A stretch of DNA of 64,000 bases, from positions 1-64,000 of the forward strand of contig SHVE01000003.1 of NCBI GenBank assembly GCA_009694365.1, written 5' to 3'. The DNA is from Thermoleophilia bacterium (lineage in GTDB: Bacteria; Actinomycetota; Thermoleophilia; Miltoncostaeales; Miltoncostaeaceae). Position numbers and translations under genes: made by a program. Within the stretch, counting starts at the first letter, position 1. Every line of letters begins with the position of its first letter. This document shows, one piece after another, positions 33,800 through 42,573 of the stretch. The notes under the pieces are model-generated. The model searched no databases. It saw nothing but the letters and a program-made list of their open reading frames with translations, and was not told the DNA's origin.

Positions 33800-34419
33800 G
33801 GCAGAGCGACCTTGCCATTGGTGCGGGCCCGCGCGGCAGCGACGCGCTCCCGGTCGGCGCCGTCGAGGGCCGCCGACAGGATGTCGCGCACCATCGTCAG
33901 GCGGACATCCTCCACGCGGCACTCGAGCAGATCCTGCTTCGGCTCCGCGGGCATCTCGATCATCCCGGCGATGGCGTAGGACAGCGGAATGTCGTCGCGT
34001 ATGGGCGGCGGGGAGAGCGCCCCGGTGATCTCTGCGACGAGGCGCTCGAACAGACTGTGCACCTCGGCGGATCGGTCCTCGGATGCTTCGGGCGCATCGT
34101 CGGTGACGTTCTCCACCCATGCCGAGAGGTACATGCGGCCGGACGTCTCCTTCAGCACGCGTACCACCGTCTCGCCGATCGCATTCACATTCATGCGACC
34201 GTCGGCGAACCGGCGCCCGAGCGCGACGAACCGCGCGGTGCAGCCGATGGGCGACGCGCCGTCGCCATACTCCTGGATGAGGACGAACGGGCAATCATCC
34301 AGAACGCAATCGGCCAGCAACTGGCGGTAGCGCGGCTCGAACAGGTGCAGGGGCGCGTGCTCACCCGGTAGCAGCACGAGGCCGAGGGGGAACAGTCCGA
34401 GGTCGTCGAGATCCGGCAT
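33796..34419 (-). CDS. LON substrate-binding (N-terminal) domain protein
   Basis: A stand-alone LON N-terminal domain (207 aa), related to the substrate-recognition part of Lon protease but without ATPase or protease parts. It begins L-G-L-F-P-L-G-L-V-L-L-P-G-E, then P-L-H-L-F-E-P-R-Y-R-Q-L-L, the family signature; a helical C-terminal region follows. Function is not known in most bacteria. The ATG at 34419 is preceded by TACACT (34433-34428) with 8 bases between, a leaderless arrangement, and the frame beyond it is not family-like. ygfZ follows by GTGA overlap. Confidence 0.88.
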   Translation of the reverse strand: MPDLDDLGLFPLGLVLLPGEHAPLHLFEPRYRQLLADCVLDDCPFVLIQEYGDGASPIGCTARFVALGRRFADGRMNVNAIGETVVRVLKETSGRMYLSAWVENVTDDAPEASEDRSAEVHSLFERLVAEITGALSPPPIRDDIPLSYAIAGMIEMPAEPKQDLLECRVEDVRLTMVRDILSAALDGADRERVAAARARTNGKVALP

Positions 34420-34427
34420 GCGCGGCG

Positions 34428-34459
34428 AGTGTAGCCATGAGGGTGACCGGGGATAGAGT
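34428..34459. promoter_or_regulatory. divergent -10 elements for the LON-domain gene and hisC
   Basis: On the minus strand TACACT (34433-34428) ends 8 bases before ATG 34419. On the plus strand TAGAGT (34454-34459) ends 10 bases before ATG 34470. The two start codons are only 50 bases apart, so the two promoters must be packed back to back. Confidence 0.5.
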
Positions 34460-34469
34460 GCGGAGTCAG

Positions 34470-35594
34470 ATGCCCGACGCACCCCGTTTCGACTCGTCAG
34501 GTCTCCGGCCCGCAATCGCGGGGGTGGAGGCCTACGTCCCGGGTCGCCCGCTGGTTGATCTCCGGCGTGAACTCGGTGACATCCCCATCACGAAGTTGGC
34601 GTCGAATGAGGGCCCGTACCCGCCGTTCCCCGCGGCCGTACGGGCCATCATCGATGCCGCCACCGAACAGAACCTCTACCCCGATCCGGGGGCGTGGGCG
34701 CTCCGCGATGCCCTCGGCACATCGCTCGGCATCGACCCGGCACGCATCATGGTGGGCAACGGCGTGGACAGCCTCATCAAGGTCCTCTGCATGGCCATCC
34801 TTGATCCCGGGGACGAGATGGTGATGGGATGGCCGTCGTTCATCTCGTATCGGCAGGGGGCGATGATGATGGGCGCCCGATGGACGCCCGTCCCCCTCGG
34901 CTCGGATGGCGCGTACGACCTCGCGGCGCTCGCGGACGCCGTCGGCCCGGCCACCAAGATTGTGACCGTGGTAAGCCCGAACAACCCGACCGGCGGGGCC
35001 GTGGCACACCACGAATTGGAGCGGTTCCTCGACGCCCTCCCTCCGCATGTCCTGCCGGTACTCGACGAGGCCTACTTCGAGTACCTCCCGGATGGGGGGC
35101 ACGACGGCGTGAAACTGCTGACGGAGGGCCGTCGCCTCGTCGTCATGCGCACCTTCAGCAAGGCCTACGGTCTCGCCGGCACCCGCATTGGCTGGCTGGC
35201 GGGTCCGGTGGGCCTCGCCGATGCTCTCGCGCCCGTGCGGAACGCGTTCGACGTCAACGCCGTCGCCCAGGCGGCGGCGGTCGCGAGCCTCGCCGATGCC
35301 GCCGTGCACCTCGCGCCGCGCGTTGCCGAGGTGCGGTCGGAGCGTCTGCGGGTGGCAACCGCCCTCAGCGCGCTCGGGCTCCCCCCGCTGCCCTCGGAGG
35401 CCAACTTCGTTTTCGTGGATGTGGGTCCGGAGCGTGCTGAGGTCCTCGATCGCGCCCTCACCGCGTGCGGCGTCATCGTGCGACGTACGACGTCGTTCGG
35501 TGCCCCCGGTGGCCTACGTGTGACCATCGGAACCCCCGACCAGAACAACCGCCTGCTCCACGCCATGTCCGAGGCGCTCGGGGAGGTCGGATGA
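34470..35594 (+). CDS. hisC: histidinol-phosphate aminotransferase
   Basis: PLP-dependent class I/II aminotransferase (374 aa) making histidinol phosphate from imidazole acetol phosphate, sometimes also acting on aromatic amino acids. Features: KLASNEGPYPPFP near the N terminus, NPNNPTG-type block here read as SPNNPTGG, LDEAYFEYL, and the PLP lysine in TFSKAYGLAGTRIGW (Lys231). No other his gene is adjacent, which leaves room for a general aromatic role. ATG 34470 lies just downstream of its TAGAGT promoter; the first ATG of the frame, at 34437, is upstream of that promoter. Confidence 0.88.
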   Translation: MPDAPRFDSSGLRPAIAGVEAYVPGRPLVDLRRELGDIPITKLASNEGPYPPFPAAVRAIIDAATEQNLYPDPGAWALRDALGTSLGIDPARIMVGNGVDSLIKVLCMAILDPGDEMVMGWPSFISYRQGAMMMGARWTPVPLGSDGAYDLAALADAVGPATKIVTVVSPNNPTGGAVAHHELERFLDALPPHVLPVLDEAYFEYLPDGGHDGVKLLTEGRRLVVMRTFSKAYGLAGTRIGWLAGPVGLADALAPVRNAFDVNAVAQAAAVASLADAAVHLAPRVAEVRSERLRVATALSALGLPPLPSEANFVFVDVGPERAEVLDRALTACGVIVRRTTSFGAPGGLRVTIGTPDQNNRLLHAMSEALGEVG

Positions 35595-36544
35595 CACCGG
35601 ACGAGGTCATCGCGGGCGTCCTCGCCGGTCGCCGACGGGCGATCGGCCGGGCCATCACCATGGCCGAGTCGCTCGGTCCCGAGGGCCGGGCCGTCACGAC
35701 CGCGCTGCACCGCGTGGCGGGCAACGCCTTCCGACTGGGCATTACCGGACCCCCCGGTGTTGGCAAGAGCACGCTCGCGGCCGCCCTCGTTCGGCATCTG
35801 CGCGCGATGGGGAGGACCGTCGCCGTCGTGAGCGTCGATCCCACGAGTCCGTTCACCCACGGCGCGGTGCTGGGCGACCGAATCCGTCTGGCGGACCACT
35901 TCCTTGACGACGACGTGTTCATTCGGTCGATGGCGACTCGCGGCCATGTCGGCGGGCTCGCGGAGGCCACGTGCGATGCGGTGACCATTCTCGATGCCGC
36001 GGGATTCGACATCGTCATCGTCGAGACGGTGGGTGCGGGACAGACCGAGGTGGAGGTGCAGGCGCTCACCGACGCCGTGGTACTGGTGCTCATGCCGGGG
36101 AGTGGCGACGCCATCCAGGCGATAAAGGCCGGGATCATGGAGACCCCGGATGTCATCGTCATCAACAAGTGCGATTTCCCGGGCGCCGACACCCTTGCCG
36201 GGGCGCTGGAGTCGGCCCTGTCGCTGGTGCCCACCGACGGCTGGCGTCCGCCGGTCATTCTCACCCAGGCCCTCGATGGCACGGGAGTGGAGGAGACGTG
36301 GGCCGCGGTGGAGGCGCACCGGGCTGATCTCGCCGCGTCGGGACACGCGGGCGCGCGGGCGCGCGATGGCATGCGCCGCCAGCTCAGGTCGCTGGCCCTC
36401 GACCGGATGGTGCGCGACCTACGGGCGCGTACCGACGATGCGGCCCTCGACGTCCTCGTCGATCGTGTGCTGGCACGTGAGATCGATCCGTCCGCGGCCG
36501 TTGGCAGCATGCTCGGCACGTCCCTGACCGAGGAGCCGGAGTGA
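35591..36544 (+). CDS. meaB: MeaB/ArgK-type P-loop GTPase, chaperone of methylmalonyl-CoA mutase
   Basis: G3E-family GTPase (317 aa) that protects and reloads B12-dependent acyl-CoA mutases. Walker A GITGPPGVGKST, the D-P-T-S-P-F motif with G-D-R-I-R-L, the R-S-M-A-T-R-G-H-V-G-G-L signature and the ETVGAGQTEVEV switch are typical. The NKCD guanine motif is present. ATG 35591 overlaps the hisC stop. A B12-binding mutase subunit is encoded 3.8 kb away, but no mutase catalytic subunit is in the window. Confidence 0.93.
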   Translation: MTPDEVIAGVLAGRRRAIGRAITMAESLGPEGRAVTTALHRVAGNAFRLGITGPPGVGKSTLAAALVRHLRAMGRTVAVVSVDPTSPFTHGAVLGDRIRLADHFLDDDVFIRSMATRGHVGGLAEATCDAVTILDAAGFDIVIVETVGAGQTEVEVQALTDAVVLVLMPGSGDAIQAIKAGIMETPDVIVINKCDFPGADTLAGALESALSLVPTDGWRPPVILTQALDGTGVEETWAAVEAHRADLAASGHAGARARDGMRRQLRSLALDRMVRDLRARTDDAALDVLVDRVLAREIDPSAAVGSMLGTSLTEEPE

Positions 36545-36798
36545 GCCAGGAATTCCGCCCCGAACGCGAGTCCCCTCAGAGGGATGGGAGCGACACGCAC
36601 CTCATCATTGGGGTCGTCGCAGTGATCCTGCTCGTGTGGTTCGTCGTCGCCAACTCCCAGCAGGTGCAGGTGACGTGGTGGATCTTCAGCACCCCCACCA
36701 GTCTGATTGCGGTCATCCTCATCTCCGCCCTGCTGGGTGCGGCCGTCGTCTGGCTGCTTATGCGCCGCCGCACTCGGGCCCGCAAGCGCTCGAACTAG
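36541..36798 (+). CDS. LapA-domain (DUF1049) membrane protein
   Basis: An 85-residue protein with two transmembrane helices (about residues 20-38 and 52-74) separated by NSQQVQVTWWIFSTP, the conserved N-x-Q-x-V-x-V/F motif of the LapA/YciS family. E. coli LapA is involved in lipopolysaccharide assembly; in actinobacteria the role is unknown. It is coupled to meaB by GTGA. A basic tail ends the protein. Confidence 0.85.
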   Translation: MSQEFRPERESPQRDGSDTHLIIGVVAVILLVWFVVANSQQVQVTWWIFSTPTSLIAVILISALLGAAVVWLLMRRRTRARKRSN

Positions 36799-36803
36799 CT
36801 AGG

Positions 36804-36816
36804 GCCCGGCCCGGGC
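36804..36816. terminator. GC-rich hairpin between convergent genes
   Basis: GCCCG and CGGGC form a 5-bp stem around GCC in the 24-bp gap between the convergent LapA and DUF4097 genes. There is no T-tract. Confidence 0.35.
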
Positions 36817-36822
36817 TCACCC

Positions 36823-37515
36823 TCACCGCGCCCGGACGGTGACATCTCCGGCAATGGCGCGGGCCGTGATGACACGGCGGGCGGACGGGCTGTGGGTGAC
36901 GCCCTCGACGAGCACATTTCCCGTCCCCGCGTGTGCGTCCACGCGGTATGTGCCTGCGGGTACCTCCACCACCACGCTTCCGGCCGACGTGCGGGCCTCC
37001 AGTGTGTCGGGGGCTGTTCGACATTCCACTCGTACGTCACCCGCGGTACTCGCGGCGTGGATGGTCCGTGCACGCGATTGCAATACGGCAACGCCCCCCG
37101 CGGTGCTCTCGGCGCGAACATCGCCCGACATCCCGCTCACGATCACCGATCCCGCCGTGCTGCGGGCGGTCACGGTCGCCGCCGCCGGCGCCACAATGTC
37201 GAAGTCCACCGAGCACCCGGTGAGCACACCGAGGGTGGGACAGTCGGTGTCGAGGGACACGGCGCTCCCGGACAGCCTCGTCATCACTTCGGGTGCGAAG
37301 AATGCGTACCCCTTGGTAATGCGCGCGGTCAGTTGGTCGTCCGGCCCGGCGTCGACTGCGATCCCACCGGCGCCCGTTGTCACCGACACCGATGTCACCG
37401 GTGCGGGTGCCGTGAACACGTCGGTGACCTCGGTGCGCGCCACTGTGCGCGTGAGCAGACCGCCGACACCTGCGGCGATGGCCATGAGCAGGACGAGGGA
37501 GAGCAGGCGCCTCAT
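36823..37515 (-). CDS. DUF4097-type exported beta-helix protein
   Basis: A 230-residue exported protein. An N-terminal signal or anchor helix (residues 3-22) is followed by repetitive beta strands with the periodic T-A-x-S-T-A-G-D-V/S-V pattern (ARSTAGSVIVSGMSGDVRAE, ESTAGGVAVL, AASTAGDVRVE, ARTSAGSVVVEVPAG). This repeat is the hallmark of the DUF4097 family, whose function is unknown; some members are fused to or neighbour stress-response anti-sigma factors. Start at ATG 37515 overlaps the pepA stop. Confidence 0.8.
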   Translation of the reverse strand: MRRLLSLVLLMAIAAGVGGLLTRTVARTEVTDVFTAPAPVTSVSVTTGAGGIAVDAGPDDQLTARITKGYAFFAPEVMTRLSGSAVSLDTDCPTLGVLTGCSVDFDIVAPAAATVTARSTAGSVIVSGMSGDVRAESTAGGVAVLQSRARTIHAASTAGDVRVECRTAPDTLEARTSAGSVVVEVPAGTYRVDAHAGTGNVLVEGVTHSPSARRVITARAIAGDVTVRAR

Positions 37516-38984
37516 TTGAGGCGGGCCACCCGCCTCGCCACATCGGCGGCCAGGCGAACGCCAAAGCCGGTGGCGTGAACGCCATGCATCGCGGTACCCG
37601 CCACGTCGACGTGACACCACGGCAAGCCCTCGGTGAAGTCACGCAGGAACCGGGCGGCGTACACCGCGCCCGCCTGGCGCTTGGGGGAGGAGTTACTCAG
37701 GTCCGCTACCGCGCTGTGCACCAGCGGGTCGTATCCGGGGTGCAGGGGCATGGGCCAACAGAGGTCCCCCGTGTCGTCTCCCGCATCCCGTACGAGGTCC
37801 GTAAATGCGGCGTCGGTGCCGAAGAGTCCGGCGTACACCTCGCCGATTGCCACGACGATGGCCCCGGTCAGGGTCGCCATATCCATCATCCGCGTGGCCC
37901 CGATGCGGGCGCAGTAGGTGAGGGCATCGGCGAGGATGAGGCGCCCTTCGGCGTCGGTGTTGGTCACCTCGATGGTCTTCCCGTTCATCGCGGTAAACAC
38001 ATCGCCCGGCTTCATGGCCGTGCCACTCGGCATGTTCTCCGTGGAGGGCACCACGGCCACCACCTGGGCAGGCACCTCCATCTCCGCGATCAGGCCCATG
38101 GCCGCGATAACGGCGGCGCCGCCCGCCATGTCCATCTTCATCTCCTCCATCCCCGCGGAGGGCTTGATGGATATGCCACCCGTGTCGAACGTGACGGCCT
38201 TGCCAACGAGGCCCAGGACTTCCGTGGTGGTGCGCTTCGCCTTCGGCGGGGAATAGCGCATGACGATCATGCGGGCGGGCTCCTCCGAGCCCTTCGCCAC
38301 CGCACGTAGCGCACCCGCCTTCAGGCGGATGAGCTCCCGCGGCCCCAGCACCTCGATGGACAGCGTGGAGTGTCCGGCGGCCACCTGCGTTGCGCGCTTC
38401 GCCAGGATGGTCGGGGTCATGTAGTTGGAGGGCATCTCGGAGAGTTCACGGGCGAGGTCCATCGCGCGCGCCGTGGCATCCACGTGTCCCGTCGCGGTCG
38501 GGGTCATCGTCCCGCCGGCCACCACGACGCCGGTCGTCGGTTGGGCCGCCTCGGCCTTTGAGGAGGTGCGGAAACGGTCGAGGCGCCACGCCCCGGTGGC
38601 CAGGCCCTCGGCCATGGCGCGTACGTCCCCGGCATCGGTCTGCGGGTCGGCAAGGAGCGCCACCGTACGCGCCCCGGCATCACGCGCGACGCGTGCGGCC
38701 GCCGCGCCCGCCAATTGCCAGCCCATGCGGTCGGGTTCGGAACCGATGCCCACCAGCAGGACCCGCTTCGCGGGGATGTCGCCGCGCGTGTGCAGCACCC
38801 ATACCTGACCGGCCTTACCGGTCACCTCGCCGTCCTTGATCACGGCGGCCACGAGCCCGCCCAACGCGGCATCCACATCCGCGAGTGGTCCGGTGAGTGT
38901 TCCAGGAGGTGAGGGCACCGGAATCACCAGAGCCTCGGTACGGATACGGGTGGGGTCGGTGGTGCGACTGCTCGTGACGTGCAT
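37512..38984 (-). CDS. pepA: leucyl aminopeptidase (M17)
   Basis: Hexameric manganese/zinc aminopeptidase (490 aa) for intracellular peptide turnover. The M17 signature NTDAEGRLILADAL with metal ligands, the VGKAVTFDTGGISIKP block with catalytic Lys region, K-M-D-M-A-G-G-A-A-V, and the GATRMMDMATLTGA segment are all present. The N-terminal macro-like domain is divergent, as usual. ATG 38984 is chosen; the frame runs another 18 codons upstream without similarity. The DUF4097 gene is coupled downstream. Confidence 0.95.
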   Translation of the reverse strand: MHVTSSRTTDPTRIRTEALVIPVPSPPGTLTGPLADVDAALGGLVAAVIKDGEVTGKAGQVWVLHTRGDIPAKRVLLVGIGSEPDRMGWQLAGAAAARVARDAGARTVALLADPQTDAGDVRAMAEGLATGAWRLDRFRTSSKAEAAQPTTGVVVAGGTMTPTATGHVDATARAMDLARELSEMPSNYMTPTILAKRATQVAAGHSTLSIEVLGPRELIRLKAGALRAVAKGSEEPARMIVMRYSPPKAKRTTTEVLGLVGKAVTFDTGGISIKPSAGMEEMKMDMAGGAAVIAAMGLIAEMEVPAQVVAVVPSTENMPSGTAMKPGDVFTAMNGKTIEVTNTDAEGRLILADALTYCARIGATRMMDMATLTGAIVVAIGEVYAGLFGTDAAFTDLVRDAGDDTGDLCWPMPLHPGYDPLVHSAVADLSNSSPKRQAGAVYAARFLRDFTEGLPWCHVDVAGTAMHGVHATGFGVRLAADVARRVARLK

Positions 38985-39090
38985 GAGTCCTCGTCGGTCG
39001 GGCGCGGAGTGTGGGGTCCACGGTGGCCCCGAAGGCATTCAACACGTGGACCCGGCGTGAGGGTACGGATTGGGCGGAGACATCCGCGCC

Positions 39091-39300
39091 CCGGTGTCGG
39101 ACACCCCGATCCGCAGACGGGTTCGCGAGCGCCCAGATGCCTGAAACCCAGATACGCAGACGGCTTCGTGAGCGCTCCCCCGGTGTCTGACACCCAGACC
39201 GAGCGCCGCCCCCGGATACGCCACCCCGACCGAGCGCCCAGGTGTCTGAAACCCCGATACGCAGACGGGTTCGCGAGTTCCCCCGGTGTCTCACACGTAC
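39091..39300. repeat. array of GGTGTCTGACACC-containing repeats
   Basis: Six imperfect units fill the gap between pepA and the B12-binding gene. Full units (39091, 39134, 39239) consist of GGTGTCNGACACCC-type palindrome, GATACGCAGACGG and TTCGCGAGCGC, about 43-45 bp each. Shorter units of about 30 bp (39179, 39208) lack the GATACGCAGACGG part, and a last partial palindrome ends near 39300. The array precedes a leaderless promoter. Confidence 0.8.
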
Positions 39301-39373
39301 ATCCGTTGCCGGTACGTAGCGCTCCCGGCCGACGACCGGTGCGATCGGACCACCGGCCGAATGCGACCGCGGG

Positions 39374-39379
39374 TATGCT
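39374..39379 (+). promoter_or_regulatory. -10 element (TATGCT) for the B12-binding subunit gene
   Basis: TATGCT ends 8 bases before ATG 39388. No ribosome-binding site precedes that ATG, so the mRNA is predicted leaderless or nearly so. Confidence 0.5.
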
Positions 39380-39387
39380 TCCCGGCA

Positions 39388-39783
39388 ATGGGACGCCCTA
39401 TCCGAGTGGTCATCGCGAAGCCCGGGCTCGACGGTCACGATCGCGGTGCGAAGATCGTCGCTCGCTCCCTCAGGGACGCGGGGATGGAGGTCATCTACAC
39501 GGGTCTGCACCAGACGCCGGAGCAGATCGCCGCGACGGTGGTGCAGGAGGACGCCGACGCCGTTGGCCTCTCGATCCTTTCCGGGGCGCACATGACACTG
39601 GTGCCGCGGGTTATGGAGTTGCTTGCCGCCGAGGGGGCCGAGAACGTGCTGGTAATTGTCGGGGGCACGATTCCCGCCGACGATGCCGACGAGTTGCGCA
39701 CCCTCGGAGTGGCGGCCGTCTACACCCCGGGTGCCCCGGTGGACGAGATGATCTCGTTCCTCGAGGGCACCGTCGCCGCCTAG
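39388..39783 (+). CDS. cobalamin-binding subunit of a methylmalonyl-CoA mutase-type enzyme
   Basis: A 131-residue stand-alone B12-binding domain, as found C-terminally in methylmalonyl-CoA mutase or as the small subunit of related acyl-CoA mutases. KPGLDGHDRGAKIVARSLRD carries the D-x-H-x-x-G motif whose His coordinates cobalt. V-G-L-S-I-L-S-G-A-H and V-I-V-G-G-T-I-P form the rest of the Rossmann-like fold. The catalytic barrel subunit is not encoded nearby. MeaB at 35.6 kb and the enoyl-CoA hydratase and ETF genes next door fit propionyl- or branched acyl-CoA metabolism. Confidence 0.92.
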   Translation: MGRPIRVVIAKPGLDGHDRGAKIVARSLRDAGMEVIYTGLHQTPEQIAATVVQEDADAVGLSILSGAHMTLVPRVMELLAAEGAENVLVIVGGTIPADDADELRTLGVAAVYTPGAPVDEMISFLEGTVAA

Positions 39784-39784
39784 C

Positions 39785-40543
39785 GTGGCAATCGGGTTCG
39801 AACGTCGGGGGGCGGTGCAGGTCATCGTGCTCGCCCGCGAGGAGGTGCTCAACGCCCTCTCGTCGGAGATGATCGACGAACTCGTGGTCGCGCTCGACGT
39901 TGCCGCCGCCGACCCACAGGTCCGGGCCGTGGTCCTCACCGGGGCCGGCCGTGCGTTCTGCGCGGGCGCCGACATCGCCCAGTTGGCGCGGATGGATGTC
40001 GCGGCCGCGCGGGCCTTCTCCGTGCAGGGGCACGGCTTGGCGAACACCATCGAAACCCTCGCGGTTCCGGTCATCGCCGCCATCAACGGGTTCGCTTTCG
40101 GCGGGGGATGCGAGGTAGCACTGGCGTGCGACATCCGCATCGCATCCGATTCCGCGCGCATCGGGCTCCCCGAGGTGTCGCTGGGAATCCCACCGGGGTG
40201 GGGTGGCACGCAGCGCCTTGCGCGTATCGCGGGCGTCGGTGTCGCGAAGCAGATGATCCTCACCGCGCGCATAATCACGGCCGACGAGGCGCTGGCGTAC
40301 GGGCTCGTGAGCGTTGTCACGGCGCCCGACGACCTGCTCGACGCGGCCGTTGCCATCGGCGAGGAAATCGCCACACGGTCGCCCACGGCCGTCGCCCGTG
40401 CCAAGGCGCTGGTCAACGTGGCGCTCGACGATTCGACCTCCGGGCTCACCCGTGAGATCGAGGAGTTCGCGGCGCAATTTTCCCACCCCGACCACCACGA
40501 GGGGATGACGGCGTTCCTCGAGAAGCGCCCTCCCGTGTGGTGA
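39785..40543 (+). CDS. enoyl-CoA hydratase/isomerase family protein
   Basis: Crotonase-fold enzyme (252 aa), likely hydrating 2-enoyl-CoA in beta-oxidation. Oxyanion-hole segments RAFCAGADIAQLA and NGFAFGGGCEVALACD are present. The two catalytic glutamates sit in GGGCE and LPEVSLGIPPGWGGTQRL, the same positions as in true hydratases. GTG 39785 follows the previous stop by 1 base, so the two genes are cotranscribed. Substrate chain length cannot be read from sequence. Confidence 0.9.
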   Translation: MAIGFERRGAVQVIVLAREEVLNALSSEMIDELVVALDVAAADPQVRAVVLTGAGRAFCAGADIAQLARMDVAAARAFSVQGHGLANTIETLAVPVIAAINGFAFGGGCEVALACDIRIASDSARIGLPEVSLGIPPGWGGTQRLARIAGVGVAKQMILTARIITADEALAYGLVSVVTAPDDLLDAAVAIGEEIATRSPTAVARAKALVNVALDDSTSGLTREIEEFAAQFSHPDHHEGMTAFLEKRPPVW

Positions 40544-40616
40544 TCCGCGGAGCCTCGCCCGGGACGGGTGTACCGAACGTGGTGCGCACCGCCTCCTGAT
40601 GCCCGGTGGGCGCTGG

Positions 40617-40622
40617 TATGCT
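40617..40622 (+). promoter_or_regulatory. -10 element (TATGCT) upstream of etfB
   Basis: Transcription from here would leave a leader of about 50 bases with CAGGAG (40665-40670) nine bases before GTG 40680. This is a leadered promoter, unlike the TATGCT at 39374. Confidence 0.4.
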
Positions 40623-40679
40623 CGCCGCCGCCCCGGGGCGGTGCGCCCCGCACGAGTCCATCTCCAGGAGCCAGTTGTC

Positions 40680-41462
40680 GTGAAGATCGCAGTCTGCGTT
40701 AAGGAGGTACCGGATACGACCGCCGAGAAGCGGTTCGACCCGAGCACCTTCCGTCTCGTCCGTGATGAGGGCGACCGCATGCTCAACGAGTTTGACAAGT
40801 ATGCGATCGAGGAGGCACTCCGCTTGAAGGAGGCCGGAACGGGCGACGAGGTCATCCTCGTTTCCGTCGGTCCCGAGAAGGCGGTCGAGTCGCTGCGTCA
40901 GGGCCTCGCCATGGGTGCCGATCGGCTCGTCTTGGTATCCGACCCCGCTGTCGCCGGGTCCGACTACCTCGGCACCGCCCGCGCCCTCGCGAAGGCCATC
41001 GAGGAGATTGGCGCCGAACTCGTGCTGCTCGGATCGGAGTCCACCGACGCCCGCAGCGGCGTGCTCGCCGCCACGCTCGGCGAGATCAGTGGCCGCACCT
41101 GGATCACCTCGGCCAACAGTCTGACCGTCAACGGATCGACCATCACCGTCGAGCGTCAGAGCGACGACGGGGTGGACACGGTTGAGGCCCCTCTCCCGGC
41201 CGTGGTCTCCGTAACTAAGGCGATCAACGAGCCGCGCTACCCGTCACTCAAGGGCATCATGGGCGCCAAGAAGAAGCCGCAGGACGTCAAGACGCTGGGC
41301 GACATTGGCGTCGCCGCGTCGGATGTCGGTACGGCCGGCGCGAAGACCCGGGTCGTGGGCGTCACCACGCCTCCGGCGCGCACCGCCGGTCAGGTCGTCA
41401 AGGATGACGGCACCGGCGCTCAGCAGATTCTCGATTTTCTCATCGCCAAGAAGATCGTCTAA
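40680..41462 (+). CDS. etfB: electron transfer flavoprotein, beta subunit
   Basis: Small AMP-binding subunit of ETF (260 aa), which accepts electrons from acyl-CoA dehydrogenases. The N terminus KIAVCVKEVPDTTAEKRFD, the R-M-L-N-E-F-D-K-Y-A-I-E-E-A-L block, and the ETF-beta signature region V-x-x-x-I-N-E-P-R-Y-P-S-L-K-G-I-M-G-A-K-K-K are typical. GTG 40680 is selected from the AGGAG spacing and because the first residue pair (V-K-I) matches family starts; the open frame extends 27 codons upstream. etfA follows 30 bases later. Confidence 0.96.
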   Translation: MKIAVCVKEVPDTTAEKRFDPSTFRLVRDEGDRMLNEFDKYAIEEALRLKEAGTGDEVILVSVGPEKAVESLRQGLAMGADRLVLVSDPAVAGSDYLGTARALAKAIEEIGAELVLLGSESTDARSGVLAATLGEISGRTWITSANSLTVNGSTITVERQSDDGVDTVEAPLPAVVSVTKAINEPRYPSLKGIMGAKKKPQDVKTLGDIGVAASDVGTAGAKTRVVGVTTPPARTAGQVVKDDGTGAQQILDFLIAKKIV

Positions 41463-41492
41463 CCAACTCTCGGACCGAAAGGACCTCTCCCT

Positions 41493-42467
41493 ATGGCAGG
41501 CATCCTCGTCGTCGCCGAGATTCAGGGCGGCCGTTACCGTCGCGTTTCCCTCGAGGTCCTCTCGAAGGCACGCGAACTGAAGGACTCCATCGGCGGGCCG
41601 CTCGTCGCGCTCGTGGCGGGATCCGCGGTTGCCGGCTCCGCCGGTGACCTCGGCGCATATGGCGCCGAGACGGTCTTCGTTGCCGAGCACGAGGCGCTCG
41701 GCAACGGGCTCGCCGCACCGCACGTCGACGTCATCGCCAGGTTGCACGCGGAGAACGACTTCGCCGTCATCCTTATCGGCGCCACCAGCCTCGGTCGTGA
41801 CACCGCTGCGGCGCTGGCCGCCCGGCTCGGCGCCGGGCTCAACACCGACTCCACCGACCTCCTGACCAGTGGGAGTGCCCTTCACGCGGTACGTCCCGCG
41901 TTCGGGGGCCAAAACCTCGTCACGTCCGAGTGGGTCGGCGGCCCGCAGATCGCCCTCGTACGGTCCAACTCATTCGAGGCGTCCGAGTCGGGCGGCACGG
42001 CCGCGGTCATCGTGATCACGCCCGATCTCTCCGCCGCGTCGCTTGCGGCACGGGTCACGGCCCGTGCGCCGACGGCAGCGGGAACGATCAGCCTCGAGGA
42101 GGCCAGCATCATCGTCTCCGGTGGTCGTGGGCTGGGTGCTCCCGAGAACTTTGCCGTCGTCGAAGCCCTCGGCGCGTCGCTGGGTGCTGCGGTCGGTGCT
42201 TCGCGCGCTGCGGTGGATGCCGGTTGGTACCCGCACCCCAAGCAGGTGGGCCAGACCGGTAAGACCGTGTCGCCCAACCTCTACATCGCGTGTGGGATCT
42301 CCGGCGCGGTGCAGCACAAGGTGGGCATGCAGACGTCCGACGTGATTGTCGCGATCAACAAGGACGAGGACGCCCCGATCTTCCAGTTCGCCGACTTCGG
42401 CGTGGTTGGCGACCTCTTCGATGTCGTTCCCGCGCTCACGGAGCTGGTCAAGCAGCGCAAGGGCTAA
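41493..42467 (+). CDS. etfA: electron transfer flavoprotein, alpha subunit
   Basis: FAD-binding ETF subunit (324 aa). The FAD-binding C-terminal part is clear: [12 protein letters not shown], then [35 protein letters not shown], and [10 protein letters not shown]. It pairs with etfB and passes electrons to an ETF:quinone oxidoreductase not encoded here. AAAGGA lies 9 bases before the ATG. Confidence 0.96.
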   Translation: MAGILVVAEIQGGRYRRVSLEVLSKARELKDSIGGPLVALVAGSAVAGSAGDLGAYGAETVFVAEHEALGNGLAAPHVDVIARLHAENDFAVILIGATSLGRDTAAALAARLGAGLNTDSTDLLTSGSALHAVRPAFGGQNLVTSEWVGGPQIALVRSNSFEASESGGTAAVIVITPDLSAASLAARVTARAPTAAGTISLEEASIIVSGGRGLGAPENFAVVEALGASLGAAVGASRAAVDAGWYPHPKQVGQTGKTVSPNLYIACGISGAVQHKVGMQTSDVIVAINKDEDAPIFQFADFGVVGDLFDVVPALTELVKQRKG

Positions 42468-42513
42468 CCGGCCACCGATCCACCGCGCGGTCGGGGCCAA
42501 GACCCGACCGCGC

Positions 42514-42519
42514 TACCAT
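42514..42519 (+). promoter_or_regulatory. -10 element (TACCAT) upstream of rpmE
   Basis: The hexamer gives a predicted leader of about 47 bases to ATG 42574, containing GCGAGAGG at 42563-42570. L31 genes are often feedback-regulated, but no structure was identified here. Confidence 0.35.
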
Positions 42520-42573
42520 GGCGCGTCCGTGGTCCTCCGGACCCCGCACGCGTTCACGATCAGCGAGAGGCAC

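Noticed and set aside
32897..34294. A 465-codon frame extending ygfZ upstream
   Set aside because: The upstream 165 codons are Arg/His-rich and lie over the LON-domain gene in another frame; the YgfZ homology begins only near 33799.
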